Origin: Pascua guehoae
Taxonomy: Eukaryota; Basidiomycota; Tremellomycetes; Trichosporonales; Trichosporonaceae
Direction: 5' to 3'
Length of the DNA stretch: 64,000 nucleotides
Assembly (NCBI GenBank): GCA_001600415.1
Contig: BCJX01000013.1
Span: forward strand, 750,116-814,115
Below are positions 10,569 to 21,328 of this stretch, piece after piece. Below the pieces are notes generated by a model. The model saw only the letters and a list, made by a program, of their open reading frames with translations, did not search any database and had not been told where the DNA came from. Made by a program: the position numbers and the translations under genes. Numbering within the stretch: position 1 is the stretch's first letter; every line of letters starts with the position of its first letter.

Positions 10569-11725
10569 TTACAAGTCCCCGTCGAGAAGGACCTTGAGCC
10601 CACTCATGCCCGGATCGGGCATCTTGACGACCTGGCTCCACGCCCACCCCTTGTCGCGCATGCCGTTCTCGACCTGGTTCCAGAAGACGGGCACCTGCCC
10701 GAGGCCACCGGCGACGACGAGGGTCGCCGGGCCCGCGAGGCGCGCTACGAGGGGCTCGAGGTTGTCGACGACCTGTAGGGCGATTCTGTTCACGATACGG
10801 CTTGCCTCGTCGTCGCCGTCGTCCGCGGCACCGATCGCGATGCGCGCGCACGCCGCAATGCGTTTTTTACGCTCGCTGTCGGCGAGCGGCGGGGCGAGGG
10901 TGGCGTCCAGGCTGCTCGAGGCCGTAATCAGTGCGTCGGCCCCGTCTAGCCCCAGTCCAAAGTGCGCGAGCACGGTGATGTGCCACGCGCGCAGGGGGAG
11001 TCCGTTGGCGGCAAACGTCAGGACAGACGTGACGGCCGCCTTGCCCAGTGCCCACCCCGAGCCCTCGTCGCCCAGCAGCGGCCCCCACCCCCCGCTCCGT
11101 CCCACTTGCCGCACGCCGCTGGTCTTGGCGTCGGTCCCCTCAGTGGCGTCCGCGTTCCGGCGCCACAGGAGGGCCGACGATCCCGTGCCGCAGATGACCG
11201 TGACGCACTCGCGCACCCCGGGCGACGTGTACAGCGGCGCAGTCAGGAGCTCGAGGTCGCCCGTGAGTCGCACGGGGCAGCCCGGGAAGAGCGCACGCAG
11301 GGGTCCAGAGAGGAGGGCTTGGTCGCCCGCCCGCGCGCATCCCGCGTACGCTGCCCAGATACGCTCGAAGCCGGGCCGCGGTGGAGTACCCTCGTCCATC
11401 GCCTCGGTCGCCGTCCCAGTGCTGGTCGACTCGGCACCCCCGCCCACCGGCCACGCCAGGGCGGCGCGTGGCTCGAGCCTTGCGAGCGCGTCCAGCGCAT
11501 CCCGCACCGCCTCGGTCGTCGCGGCCAGGCAGACGTCGAGCCCGAAGGTCCTGCTCGTCAACAATCGCCCCCGCCACCCACGCTCCAGCCCCCAACGTAT
11601 ACGTACAGATTCGACGGCCCGCCCTCGCCACGAGCAATGACCGGCGGCGTCCCCGGAGACGCGACAAAGGCCACCACTGCGGCCGTCTTGGTGCCCCCGC
11701 CGTCGATGCAGAGGTAGTGCGGCAT
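10569..11725 (-). CDS. Amino-sugar kinase, BadF/BadG–NAGK ATPase family (GlcNAc or MurNAc kinase)
   Basis: Two exons encode about 365 residues. Exon 1 starts MPHYLCIDGGGTKTAAVV, the phosphate-1 ATP-binding loop of the ASKHA kinase fold, and reaches GEGGPSNL. After a short intron (near 11605-11553) it continues TFGLDVCLAATTEAVRDAL. Later motifs are VICGTGSSALLWR (phosphate-2), GGWGPLLGDEGSGWALGK (the sugar-binding DEGSG signature of NAGK/BadF) and LVVAGGLGQ (adenosine motif). The family includes animal GlcNAc kinase and the bacterial MurK that phosphorylates both MurNAc and GlcNAc. Its position tail-to-tail with a MurQ-like etherase favours an amino-sugar role; which sugar it prefers cannot be read from sequence. 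It differs from the hexokinase-type GlcNAc kinase of Candida. Confidence 0.88.
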
Positions 11726-12999
11726 GGTGTGTTCGTGGTTCGAATCCGTGCTGCTGGCGGGTTATCAGCTGGGCACGTGTGGTGAGGCGGGGTGAGGCAC
11801 TCGGTGAAATCTCCGACCATGCGGTCCCGGGCTGGGCGCGGGGCGAGCTGTCGGGTAGCTGCCCGGCGGCCAACGTCGGCCAGAGAATCACCCTGCAATT
11901 GTTTGTGCATGAGCATGCAGCGTACAGCATCCCTTCATCACGTCTGTGCACACTAGTCGTCAAAGTTGAATCACAACAATGCTTGGACGACCTCACGCTG
12001 GCCGTCTTTGCCGGGCGCATGCCCGGCGAGCTGCCCCAGCTAGCCCACACTCGTTGCGTCATGGGCACCTTTCGACTCGTTTAGCTTTGGCGAGTTATTC
12101 CTGAAACGGCAAGCTTGGCAGAGCAACCTCAGCTTCCGAACATCTCTGCCCGCGGGGTCAGGGGGATGTCAACTGTGTACATCCTTTGTTGACGTGTCTC
12201 TAGGCTATTAAAAGGCACACAAGGCACTCGCAACGCACCGCTCCACAAGCCGCCAGACCACCCGTCCGAGGAGGAGCGGAGCCACATGTCCGCTCGCCCC
12301 CCGCGGCGGCGCAATTTCGGAAGAAGACGGCGGGTGGGACAGTAGGCACACCAATAGGTCATCCAGCTCTGTCATGTGGCATGTTGTTCTCGTCAGCTCT
12401 GCAGACATTTCCAACATCAGCCTGGTGTCAACGACGACGACGGAGAGTGCCTGCCACCCCGACACTCGGCTATCAAGCGGATATCCACCGGCCGTTAGCG
12501 CGTTCCGAGGTACACGCTAACATGAGTATTCGCGTGCGCAAAGCTGTCGTGCCCCTCTCGACGACGAGCAGCGGCAAACGGCGGCAGGGGCAAACGCCCT
12601 AGTGAGCTAGTACCTCTTCGCACATCATCAGTTGCAGATCTCACCCCGCATCATTCCCCGCATCATTGCTGTTTGGGGTAATAACACGACAACGAGACGA
12701 GGAGAGAGAGAGGGTCAGGTTGACAACCAAGTTGACGAACTCATTCTTGGTCAGCCCCCCATCGGTGACATCGATGGGGCAAGCGCGTTGATATGACAAA
12801 TTCCTGGCAATCTGCTTTTATCGCTCACTCTTCCCCCAATAATATAAAGCCCACTACTTAAGAGTTGCCCCCGAATTGACGACCACGAGGGTGCAACTCT
12901 TGATATAAACAAGCGCGCTCCCCACACAAACAAAGGGTCCCAAACACCAACGCGCACACAGCAACACACAAGCGCGCGACACAAACGCTTGCCACAACC
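11726..12999. other. Divergent promoter region, kinase and sugar transporter
   Basis: No gene is recognised. The region is shared by the divergently transcribed kinase (minus) and MFS sugar transporter (plus). TATA-like elements occur at 12205-12216 (ctattaaaagg), 12838-12848 (aatataaag) and 12901-12909 (tgatataaa); the last lies about 95 bp upstream of the transporter ATG. A shared regulatory region would suit co-induction of kinase and transporter by the same sugar. Confidence 0.5.
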
Positions 13000-15404
13000 A
13001 TGGAATCGATGAAAACGTACCGCCCGGCGGCCATGAGCCGCTTCAATGTGGCGCACAGGCTCGAAAAGCGCAAACTCCTCATTGCGATCAACTGTATTGC
13101 CGGCCTTAGTATCTTCTTCTTCGGTTATGGTGAGTTGTCGGGATTGCTTGAGGGGGGCGGACAAGCGACCAATAACTGACACCGTCTAGACCAAGGAATG
13201 GTAAGTTACTGTGCGGCTGCGGTCCACCACTCAACAGCGACTGGGGAGATTCCCTGTAACACTTGCTAGCCAGTATCAGCGCGTTCTCGCGGCACGCTAC
13301 CCCACGCATTATGCCCTCTGCCGGGTGACTCTGTGCTGACGGGGCCAGATGGGCGGTGTCAATAATGCACCCGACTACATTGCGCGCATGGGGTTTGGCC
13401 ACACCGAGCTGAAAGACGGCATGCCCACGCCCGTCGTGACCGACTCGCTCTTACAGGGCGGCATCGTCTCCGTCTACTACCTGGGCACGCTCGTGGGCTG
13501 CCTTGTGGGAGGCCTCGTGGGCGAGCGGTTCGGGCGCATCCGGACGATTGCATTCGGGGCCGTCGTCGCCATTGTCGGTGCGTCGCTCCAGTGCTCGGCC
13601 ATGAACCATGCGTGGATGATCTGCGCACGCCTCGTCAACGGATGGGGTACGGGGATCCTCAACTCGATCGTCCCCGTGTATGCGACCGAGACGGCCGACC
13701 ATACGAGCCGTGGCCAGTTTATCGCCATCGAGTTTACGCTCAATATCGTCGGTGTCGTCGTCGCGTACTGGATGGAGTAGTGAGTGGTCTGCAGGCTCTG
13801 TCGTCTAGAGGGATAATTGGACATGGCGAGTGGTCGCGACACCTGCATGGCATTCGGTTCCTGCAGCGAGTCGTACGCAACTCACGATCCACGACCCATA
13901 CACGCAGCAACAGGGGGACATACGCCGCACAGTTCCTAACCCCCCAGCGGCCTCTCGTACATTGACGGCGGCTACTCGCCGTTCCGCTGGCGCTTCCCCA
14001 TTGCCTTCCAGATCATCCCGCTGATTTTCCTCTTTTGCGCCGTGTGGTTTTTCCCAGAGTCGCCGCGGTGGCTCACGAAAATGGGCCGCGAAGATGAGGC
14101 GCGGTACATTCTCGGCAGGCTGCGCGGCACACAGGGCGAGGACGGCATCAAGGCTGAGGCAGAGTACTGCGAGATCAAAGAGGTCGCCATGCAGCAGGTC
14201 CACCACGCGATCCCTACCTCGTACTGGGCCATGATTACGGGGCGCGGCATGGGCGATCTGCATATTGGGCGCAGGGTGCAGCTTGTCATTTGGCTGCAGA
14301 TTATCCAGGAGTGGGTTGGGATTGCGGGTGTCACCATTTGTGAGTACCACAGGGGGGTGTACACAGAGCGTGCGCACAGAGAGCTCTGTACCGGCTGCTG
14401 TATCCACTCGGGCCAGGTAAATTCCCCAACTCCGCAACTGACATGCAGACGCACCAACCATGTTCCGCCTCGCGGGCTTTGACGCCGACAAGTCACAGTG
14501 GATCTCAGGCCTGAACAACATCTTCTACATGTTCTCCACCCTCATCTGCGTCTTTACCCTCGACCGCATCGGGCGCCGCTGGACGCTCTACTATGGCTCA
14601 GTCCTCCAGGGCATTGCCATGTTCCTGTGTGGAGGCTTTACGCGCCTGGGCCTCAACGCCGAAAAGGCGGGCAACCACGGCCAGCAGGCGAGCTATGGTA
14701 TCGCCGCAACGTCCATGGTATTCCTCTTCACATTTGTCTTTGGCGCGACCTGGCTCACGGTTCCGTGGCTGTACCCCGCCGAGATTTTCCCGCTTGCGGT
14801 CCGCGCAAAGGGTAACGCGCTCGGTGTCGTGGGCTGGTCTATTGGTAACGGATGGCTGGTGAGTGATGGGAACGATAAGAACTAGCACGAAACGGGCGTG
14901 GCACTGTGGTTGAACCATGGTGGCTGAATCGGCTTCCACTGCTGTGCCACTTCCACTTGAACGTGCTGCAAGGAAACGACGTGCTCCTCTCCCCTGTCGA
15001 GACGGTCGTTGGGGACACACCTGTAACCGACTAACGCTGCAGTCTCTCCTCCTTCCCGTCTGCTTTGAACACATTGGCGAGAAGACCTACTACCTCTTCG
15101 GTGAGCTGCGATTCCTCCCCCTCCTTCATCTTCCTCTACCCATCCTAATTTCACAGGTATTGCCAACGCGCTCTCCATCCCGATTGTATGGGCATTCTAC
15201 CCCGAGAGCAACCAACGCACCCTCGAGCAAATGGACTGGCTCTTCGAGCCCAAGTCGCCATTCACATGGGACGCAGAGAAAAACTTCCGCAAACGACAAG
15301 CCGAGCACCACGACTATGCCCTCGAGATCCGCCGCACGCGCACCAAAGGCCACGATGTGGTCGAAAAGCACGACCACGACGGCAGCTCGACAGAGGTAGT
15401 TTAG
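13000..15404 (+). CDS. MFS sugar transporter (SP family)
   Basis: Seven exons assemble in phase: 13000-13129, 13190-13200, 13349-13779, 13948-14339, 14449-14859, 15043-15100 and 15157-15404. The protein has twelve predicted membrane spans and the sugar-porter signatures in order: FFGYDQGMMGGV in TM1, the G-E-R-F-G-R-I loop (LVGERFGRI), PVYATETA, PESPRWLTK, DRIGRRW and a C-terminal PESNQRTLEQMDWLF, the family's PESx-R-TLE element. Exon 2 is an 11-nt microexon supplying only the 'DQGM' turn. The substrate is likely a hexose or polyol by family. Its place beside the etherase and kinase makes an amino sugar the attractive hypothesis, but nothing in the sequence proves it. Confidence 0.92.
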
Positions 15405-16083
15405 TGAAGTGTCCTGTATTGACCGTATCGCGAGAGTAAATGAAAGGACTAAGTAATAGGACCTCGTGCCCGGTATTACTTACCGATCTGAAAGTCAAGT
15501 CCCGAGGGTCTCCTGCCCCCAGCTAACTGCTCAGGAAAGGTGTAATTTGGCAAGTCTTAACGATGGATGAAAACCAAGCCACGAGTGGGCGTTGTTGCTT
15601 ACCGATTTCCGGAACACAATACATGGCAAGAGAGGGCGACGGTTTGAGCACAGCATGGTGTTTCTTAAACGTACCCGCAGCACCTCACAAGGACAGGCAG
15701 CAGTGTTCCCGTACTCTGGAACGTATGGCAGCCCGCCCACGATACACCTCACAACTTTCCAGTGGCGAGGGTGGCTTCCATGAACTCTCCACAACGAGAA
15801 TGTTAGACCATTCGTTTTTTTTTTCGCTGTTACCAGGGCGTCGAATTATTGCAGAACATCCGGCGTTCTTCGAGTATCCGAGTAGGGAGCCAAGAGCATG
15901 ACAGGACAATGTGCTCCAAGGAAAGACCTCTGGCATCACTTCAGTAAAACTCAGCGGTAATCAGCTCAACAGTGAGCACTGAACAAGAGAGAATGGTCTC
16001 ACAGATCAAGGTCAGGCTGCTCCACATACCCACTCCACTAATGATCATGCCCGATAGCCCCATATTGATCAAGGTATATTGCC
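15405..16083. other. Intergenic, lower GC
   Basis: This is the 3' flank of the sugar transporter. It is noticeably less GC-rich than the genes around it. A minus-strand stretch at about 15690-15940 reads as plausible protein (NEWSNILVVESSWKPPSP, ending CCLSL), but it has A/T-ending codons and no clear partner exons, so I do not call a gene. Confidence 0.45.
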
Positions 16084-16915
16084 TCACTGTTCCCCACGCT
16101 GTACGGCACTATAGACCAGGACGAGTCTTGCCTGGGCCAATGTTGGGCTAAAAGAAAGTCATGTTGGTGGGTCTCGAGTGTTCGCCATGGCACCATGAAC
16201 CTGGCGTCTATACCGCGACGCATCATCGATGCTCCACTGCATGCGCAGTCTGGCCGAGCCGCGTAGCTCACCGAGCCTCCAAACCGACAATGTGGGCAGA
16301 AGTGTGTGCAATGTTGGTCTCGAACGACGTTTGCACTGCCTTGTTCTCGTATATTCTCGCCTGCCAAGCAGACTTGGCCAGTGCCCTACCGCGTGGCCTC
16401 ACCTGATCGCAAGGTCGTCCTCTGTGAGTTGAGTGTGAGCAACATGCCGCTTCGGGCAACAACGATGGACGTACCTGTCCGTCTTCGGGCTCGCCTTGTA
16501 GCGTGACACTGAGCACCAAAGCACCCTCCTTTGGCCGTGGTGACTGATTCCCACGGCGGCTCGATAGGTACATGAGAACCAGGCCCGATGGAAAGTTGGA
16601 TCGGGAACGTGTTGGACAGAGCCAAGTGGGCCGTGCCTTCCGACTCGGTCAGCACGTACACGTACAGGCTGCCCCCCTTTGTCACGGACACGAGCGCCGC
16701 GCGCTCGGCCGTACCAGTGCTCGGGGTGAATTGTGGAACGTCCTCGAATGTTGTTTGTGCGTCCTTGGCACCGGCGGCACGAGCAGACGACGTCTTTGAG
16801 GACCCTTGATATTCAATGTAACGGTGGTGCACGTACTACCGTGGGTACTAACAGGCTAACATGCCATGCCGACGCCGTAAGCAGGCGTCGACGCCCGTAA
16901 ATGGGAAAAAGGCAT
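16084..16915 (-). CDS. Tentative small multi-exon protein, function unknown
   Basis: Several minus-strand segments look coding and can be chained by splicing. They are MPFSHLRASTPAYGVGMA (from 16915), then after a GTTAGC intron SSKTSSARAAGAKDAQTTFE and a strand-rich core with GGSLYVYVLTESEGTAHLAL. Next come KEGALVLSVTLQGEPEDGQ, IYENKAVQTSFETNIAHTS and a C-terminal ARLVLVYSAVQRGEQ before the stop at 16084. Most junction phases agree. The exception is around 16575-16545, where only a 28-nt intron or a one-base indel reconciles the frames. Codons are C/G-ending. I do not recognise the family; the alternating beta pattern and size (roughly 190 residues) suggest a small cytosolic protein. Confidence 0.35.
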
Positions 16916-18088
16916 AGTCACCTTGGCGCGCGGATAGAAAGTAGAGGTATTCCTGCAAAGGAGCGGGGTGGTACGCAGGCGTTGGAGGAGAGTTGGCAAA
17001 TGTGTTTGCCCCAGAGGCCCAAAAGGCGGATCAAAGGGGCCTTGCCTTGCCTTGCTGTACGACGACATTTCTGCGATTCGAGGCACCGTCCGCATGTGGG
17101 GTCCACCTTGTGCGGAAGCTTGTGGAAGCTCGATGGGCTGCACGGGTGCTGTGCACGGGTGTGCACTGGTGGGTGTTGAGCGGGCACGATTGCACGTTTG
17201 GGTGCCATGTCAGCAACAGAGCGCACAGGGTTTGGTTCGCAGTTTGTGTGCGGGTGACATCTAGTAATTGGGATCTCATTTATCACAGGCATGAAACAGG
17301 AACAGCCAGCAATGGGCGCCAGGGGGCGGCCGGAAGCATGGCGTAACATGTCGTATGACCGGCCCGGACACAATGTGCCCGAGGACACCAGGGGCCGAGC
17401 CGGTCATCCGGGACGTAGTGCCACCGGGGGTGCCGGGGGTTTGCCGGGGGTCGACCGGGAGTGCCGTGGGACCCAAAGAGTGGGGGACCTCCGAGAGGAG
17501 GACAGACCCAGTATGTGTCCAACGTCCCGTGCATTGGTTGACGGTCGGAAGCCAAGTGATCCAGTGAACTGGTGTTACCAGTGTGCGGAAAAGACCGAGC
17601 TCCGTGGCTGGACACGATGGACGAGCCTCGGTGACGTAGAGTTTATCAACCTGGCCACCTGGCCACAAAACCTGGCCGTCGCGCGTTCCTGGGCACCACC
17701 GGCATTCTCGTCATCCCAAAAGGCACCCTGGGAAGCCGAACCGGTCCGTTGTCATGCATGCATCCTGTGGCGTCGTGCGTGCCGATTTGCCGTCATGCTC
17801 TGCATTTTTCTCACACGCACCACTCACCGACTTTGTGATTTTTTTTTCCAGCGCAAGGCAGCTCTGCTCGTCCACGCCATCCACGCACAAATGGCTTCCA
17901 AAGCTTCTGTGTCACGCCTCCATTTTGCCCCTCGTCTCCCGCCTGTCCTGAACTTTCAATTTACATTCGGACCCAAGGGGGCCCACGTTATCCAAACCTT
18001 GACACTAGTGCTACCTTACGACAAGCCATGCGACTACGGCACAACGCACGGCACCTTGCCGTCCGTGTGGGGGGACCTTGACCTAGAC
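16916..18088. other. Intergenic between tentative gene and amidase
   Basis: No convincing gene. A repetitive patch at about 17420-17465 repeats 'ccgggggt', and a T run sits near 17838-17847. A long open plus-strand frame across 17291-18097 has no protein pattern and biased composition, so it is treated as chance. Confidence 0.5.
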
Positions 18089-19870
18089 CTAGACTAGTTC
18101 CGGAACGCGGACGGCATCGACGACCTTTCTGAGCGCAGACAGCGTGTCCTCCTCGTGGCCAATGTACCCGACGAGCTGAAGCGCGAGGGGTGCGCCGTTT
18201 GACTGGTCTGCGTTGAAATTGTTGTAAACAAACCGCTCAGACGCGTTGCGCGGCGCAATGGCCGTCTGCTGGTCGACGGTGGGGTCGACAAGCAGGCCAG
18301 TGGGGAACACGGCAGCGGGGTAGTTTGCCAGGTTCCAGTACGATGTATAGTTCCAGTACTTTGCAGTGCCGTGGGCTGGGGCCGGGGTAGGACCGACGGG
18401 GGAGAGGACGACGTCGACCCCCGAGGCCTGCCAGTGGGCAGCGAGGGCGGTCCGCCATTCGTCGCGCCGTGTCTTGCGCCGCAGCACCTCGTCGAGCGTC
18501 GGCTTGGGCCCGCCTTCGTCAAGAATCCACTGCGTGAGCGGCAGAACAGGCTCGCCCGATTGGGCAGTGTGGGAAAGCACGGCCTCGCCGCCGTCGGGCC
18601 AGTAGAGCGACGAAATAATGTCCCACGCCTCCTTGCTCGCTGGCGGCGACCAGTCGACCACCTCAAACTGACCAGACGCCTCGAGCTTGGCCACCGCGTG
18701 GTTCAGCGCACGCACAATGGGTGAGACGGGTGCGACCACACCGTCGTCCCGCAAGATGCCGATCCGGAGCTTGCGCCCAGTATCTGCTACCTCGCGCCAC
18801 GGCTTGACGTGCAGCCTGGAAGCGTGAGAAGGGATTTTGGTCCTTGCCCCACCGTTGCTGCTCACGTAGGATCGCGGAGCCACGGCTTGCTCCCTACCAT
18901 GACCTTCATGTACAGTTCGAGGTCGTCGACAGAGTGCCCAAAGGGACCGTGTGAGCACAGAATACCCTCGTACCCAGACGGGCCGACGGGCATGTTGCAG
19001 CCGCCGTATGGGACACGGCCGACCGAGGGCTTGAATGCAAACACGCCGCACGCAGCTGCAGGCTGTGTTTCAAGTCAGACCGGAAACCACTGCTGCCCAT
19101 GAAACGCACCGAGCGGACAGAGCCGCCAATGTCAGTGCCGACGCCAAGAGCCGAGCCCTTCATGCCCATGAGCGCGCCCTGACCACCGCTGCTTCCGCCA
19201 GATGTGAGATCGGTGTTGTACGGCGAGCACGTCCTTCCGAGGTAGCTTTCCGTCTCGAGGTGCATGAGTGACTACGGGGTTAGATCTTTGTGCACAAACT
19301 CGTCCTGCGGCCTGCGGCTCTCACCTGGGGGTTGGTCGTCTTGGTATGGAAGATGGCTCCCGCCTCGCGGAGTACAGAGACCATGTGTGCGTCGTCGTCG
19401 GCATAGTTCTTGCCAACCATATCGAGGAAGCCGCACGGCGAGTCGTGCCCCTTGAGCGAAATGTGATCCTTGAGGGAGACGACGACGCCGTGCAGGGGTC
19501 CGACAGGCTTGCCAGTCCGCTCAAACTCGGCGTCGAGCCAGCGAGCACGCTCCAGCGCCTCCTGGGGAAACAGCTCGACGAGGCAGTTTGTCCCCTCTTG
19601 AGCGACCGCGGCTGCTTTGCAGTACGCAGTCGCTACTTGGACAGCTGTATACTTGCGCGCCGCTAGAGCATCACGCAGCTCGATCGCCGTGTGGTCGATA
19701 ATGGCCTTTTCCTCCGACGAGAGACCCGACCCGATAAGCTCGCGAACATTCAGAGGGAGCGGATACGCCGTCTTTGGTAGCCGCCATTCTGCGGGGATCG
19801 TAGCGTCTCGAGCGGCAATGGCGTCCGCCGCAAGTTCCCGGGCGCTGGGAAGGACTTGCACTGGCGACAT
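18089..19870 (-). CDS. Amidase-signature enzyme, acetamidase-like
   Basis: Four exons from the ATG at 19870 to the stop at 18089 give about 540 residues, the usual size of fungal acetamidases of the amidase-signature family, which hydrolyse small amides to acid plus ammonia. The Ser–cisSer–Lys triad is visible: the lysine in VVSLKDHIS, the cis-serine in TSGGSSGGQGAL and the nucleophile in GTDIGGSVRSPAACG. The last motif is restored exactly by splicing at about 19103/19057. Other conserved pieces are GPMxHSVDDL-like (GPFGHSVDDLELYMKV), KPSVGRVP and a C-terminal GAPLALQLVG. Introns lie near 19325-19277, 19102-19058 and 18867-18815. No signal peptide, so probably cytosolic. It may be used for nitrogen; release of acetyl or amide groups from amino-sugar derivatives is only speculation. 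Confidence 0.92.
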
Positions 19871-21328
19871 GGTTTCAGGATGCGTGACAGCTCGAGGAGT
19901 GACAGAAAGGGGGCGGAGGAGGGGGGGCAGATGACTTGGAGTAAGAGAGACCGTGAGCAACTTTTGTGTTGGCGGGCTCCTAAAGTATCTCTCTGAAGTG
20001 CTTTGGGTAAACCCTCCAGAAACAGCCGTATCTCATCGTATCTACCGTATCGCCTCGTATCGATACGCAACCTCCGGCGACGCTCACATACGCGCGGCCA
20101 CGCATTTACATTCCTGCGGCCACGCAGCCACGCGAGTGGCAGGCGGCAATATAGTGAGAGTGGGAGTGAGAGGAGCCGGCAGGGCGGTCCGTCAAGCCCG
20201 AGTAGCACGGCTCCCCCTTCGGCGTGGCTTCAAGAGCGGCCTGCAGTGTCGGCCTCACTGCGGTCCAAACAAAGGTTGCGCTTGTCGCTTGTCGCCTGTC
20301 GCCTATCGTTAAAACAAAGTGTGTCTCGTTTTAGGCTCGGAAAAAGCGCTTGTAACCACGACTCCATCATTTGCTCCACTTTGTTGTCGTGCGACTTCTG
20401 GTTGAAACCATGAAAGAGGTGGAGCCAAAGTTGAGTTGACTCCCATTTTGCCAGGTGGAGGCTGGTTGGCTGGCTGGCCGGGTGGGCAGAGTGGCGAATA
20501 ATTCCTAGTTTGCTGGCTGGCGCCCTGCCGCCGGCCCAGCCCGAGACGATGATTGACATTAAGGCACGGCCCACCCAGATCCGACGATACGATCGGCCGC
20601 CTAGGCGTGTGGCAAAAAAGTCCAGCCACACCCGGCCGGCCAGCCAGCCAGGGAAGCCGATCCGGCGCCACCAGGCCGCGGGCCCTTTCGTGCAGAATGG
20701 TTGTGCCGAGCTGCCGAGCTGCCGTACATGCACCCAGAGGTGACTTGCTTGCACACCGACACTTTAGCTGCCGACCGAGGCTATGATTAAACGTTGGGTT
20801 TGTCCCTGCGCAGGCGTGTGCCAAACCAAATACATTGATTGACACTAGTGTCTGACAGAGTGTGCGGTTCCTGTCCCCTGTATTTTCAATCTTGTCGCGC
20901 CCTGTATCATCTGCGAGTCTGCCCACAGCTCGCTGGCAAGGCTGGTCGGTCTCTCTCTCCTGATGTGCACTACTGCATCGACAGTTGACACTAGAATATG
21001 CGTGTGACAGGCGACAGTCGACGCCGGTTAGCGCTAATGTCGATGTACACCCGCCATCTCTTATCTCCAACCATCCAGTCTGGTCATGGGACGGCTCTCA
21101 CACGACCCCCTGTGGCGCACGACCCAGAACATTGGCCCCTAGCAGGCCTCTCACATATAACGTCTCATGTCCCGTTTTGGGAAGTCCATCGCTATCTGCC
21201 CAGCAACAAGAAAGCAGCCCAACGACCGTAGCAAAGGATCCGGAAAGTACCCAGAACGCCATCAACGTCGACAAAGAAAGGAAAAAAAAAAAAGTCCAAC
21301 ACCCCTTCCATAGCTATCACTGCCAACC
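19871..21328. other. Divergent intergenic region, amidase and MFS transporter
   Basis: No gene recognised. The last part, before 21329, has an A run (21283-21294) and a 'catataacg' element near 21150. An imperfect inverted pair of 'ggctggctggccggg' lies at about 20467-20481 and 20634-20652, with other 'gctggc' repeats between. It may be a degenerate foldback element, but boundaries and target duplication are not visible. Confidence 0.45.

Noticed and set aside
17291..18097. 268-codon plus-strand frame
   Set aside because: No recognisable motif, mixed codon endings, and crosses a T run and repeat patch before the amidase gene.
20460..20655. Inverted 'ggctggctggcc' pair as a transposable element
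   Set aside because: The arms are short, low-complexity and imperfect, with no target duplication or internal gene visible.
20309..21070. 253-codon minus-strand frame between amidase and MFS genes
   Set aside because: Cysteine and arginine-rich chance translation without motifs, overlapping the likely promoters.
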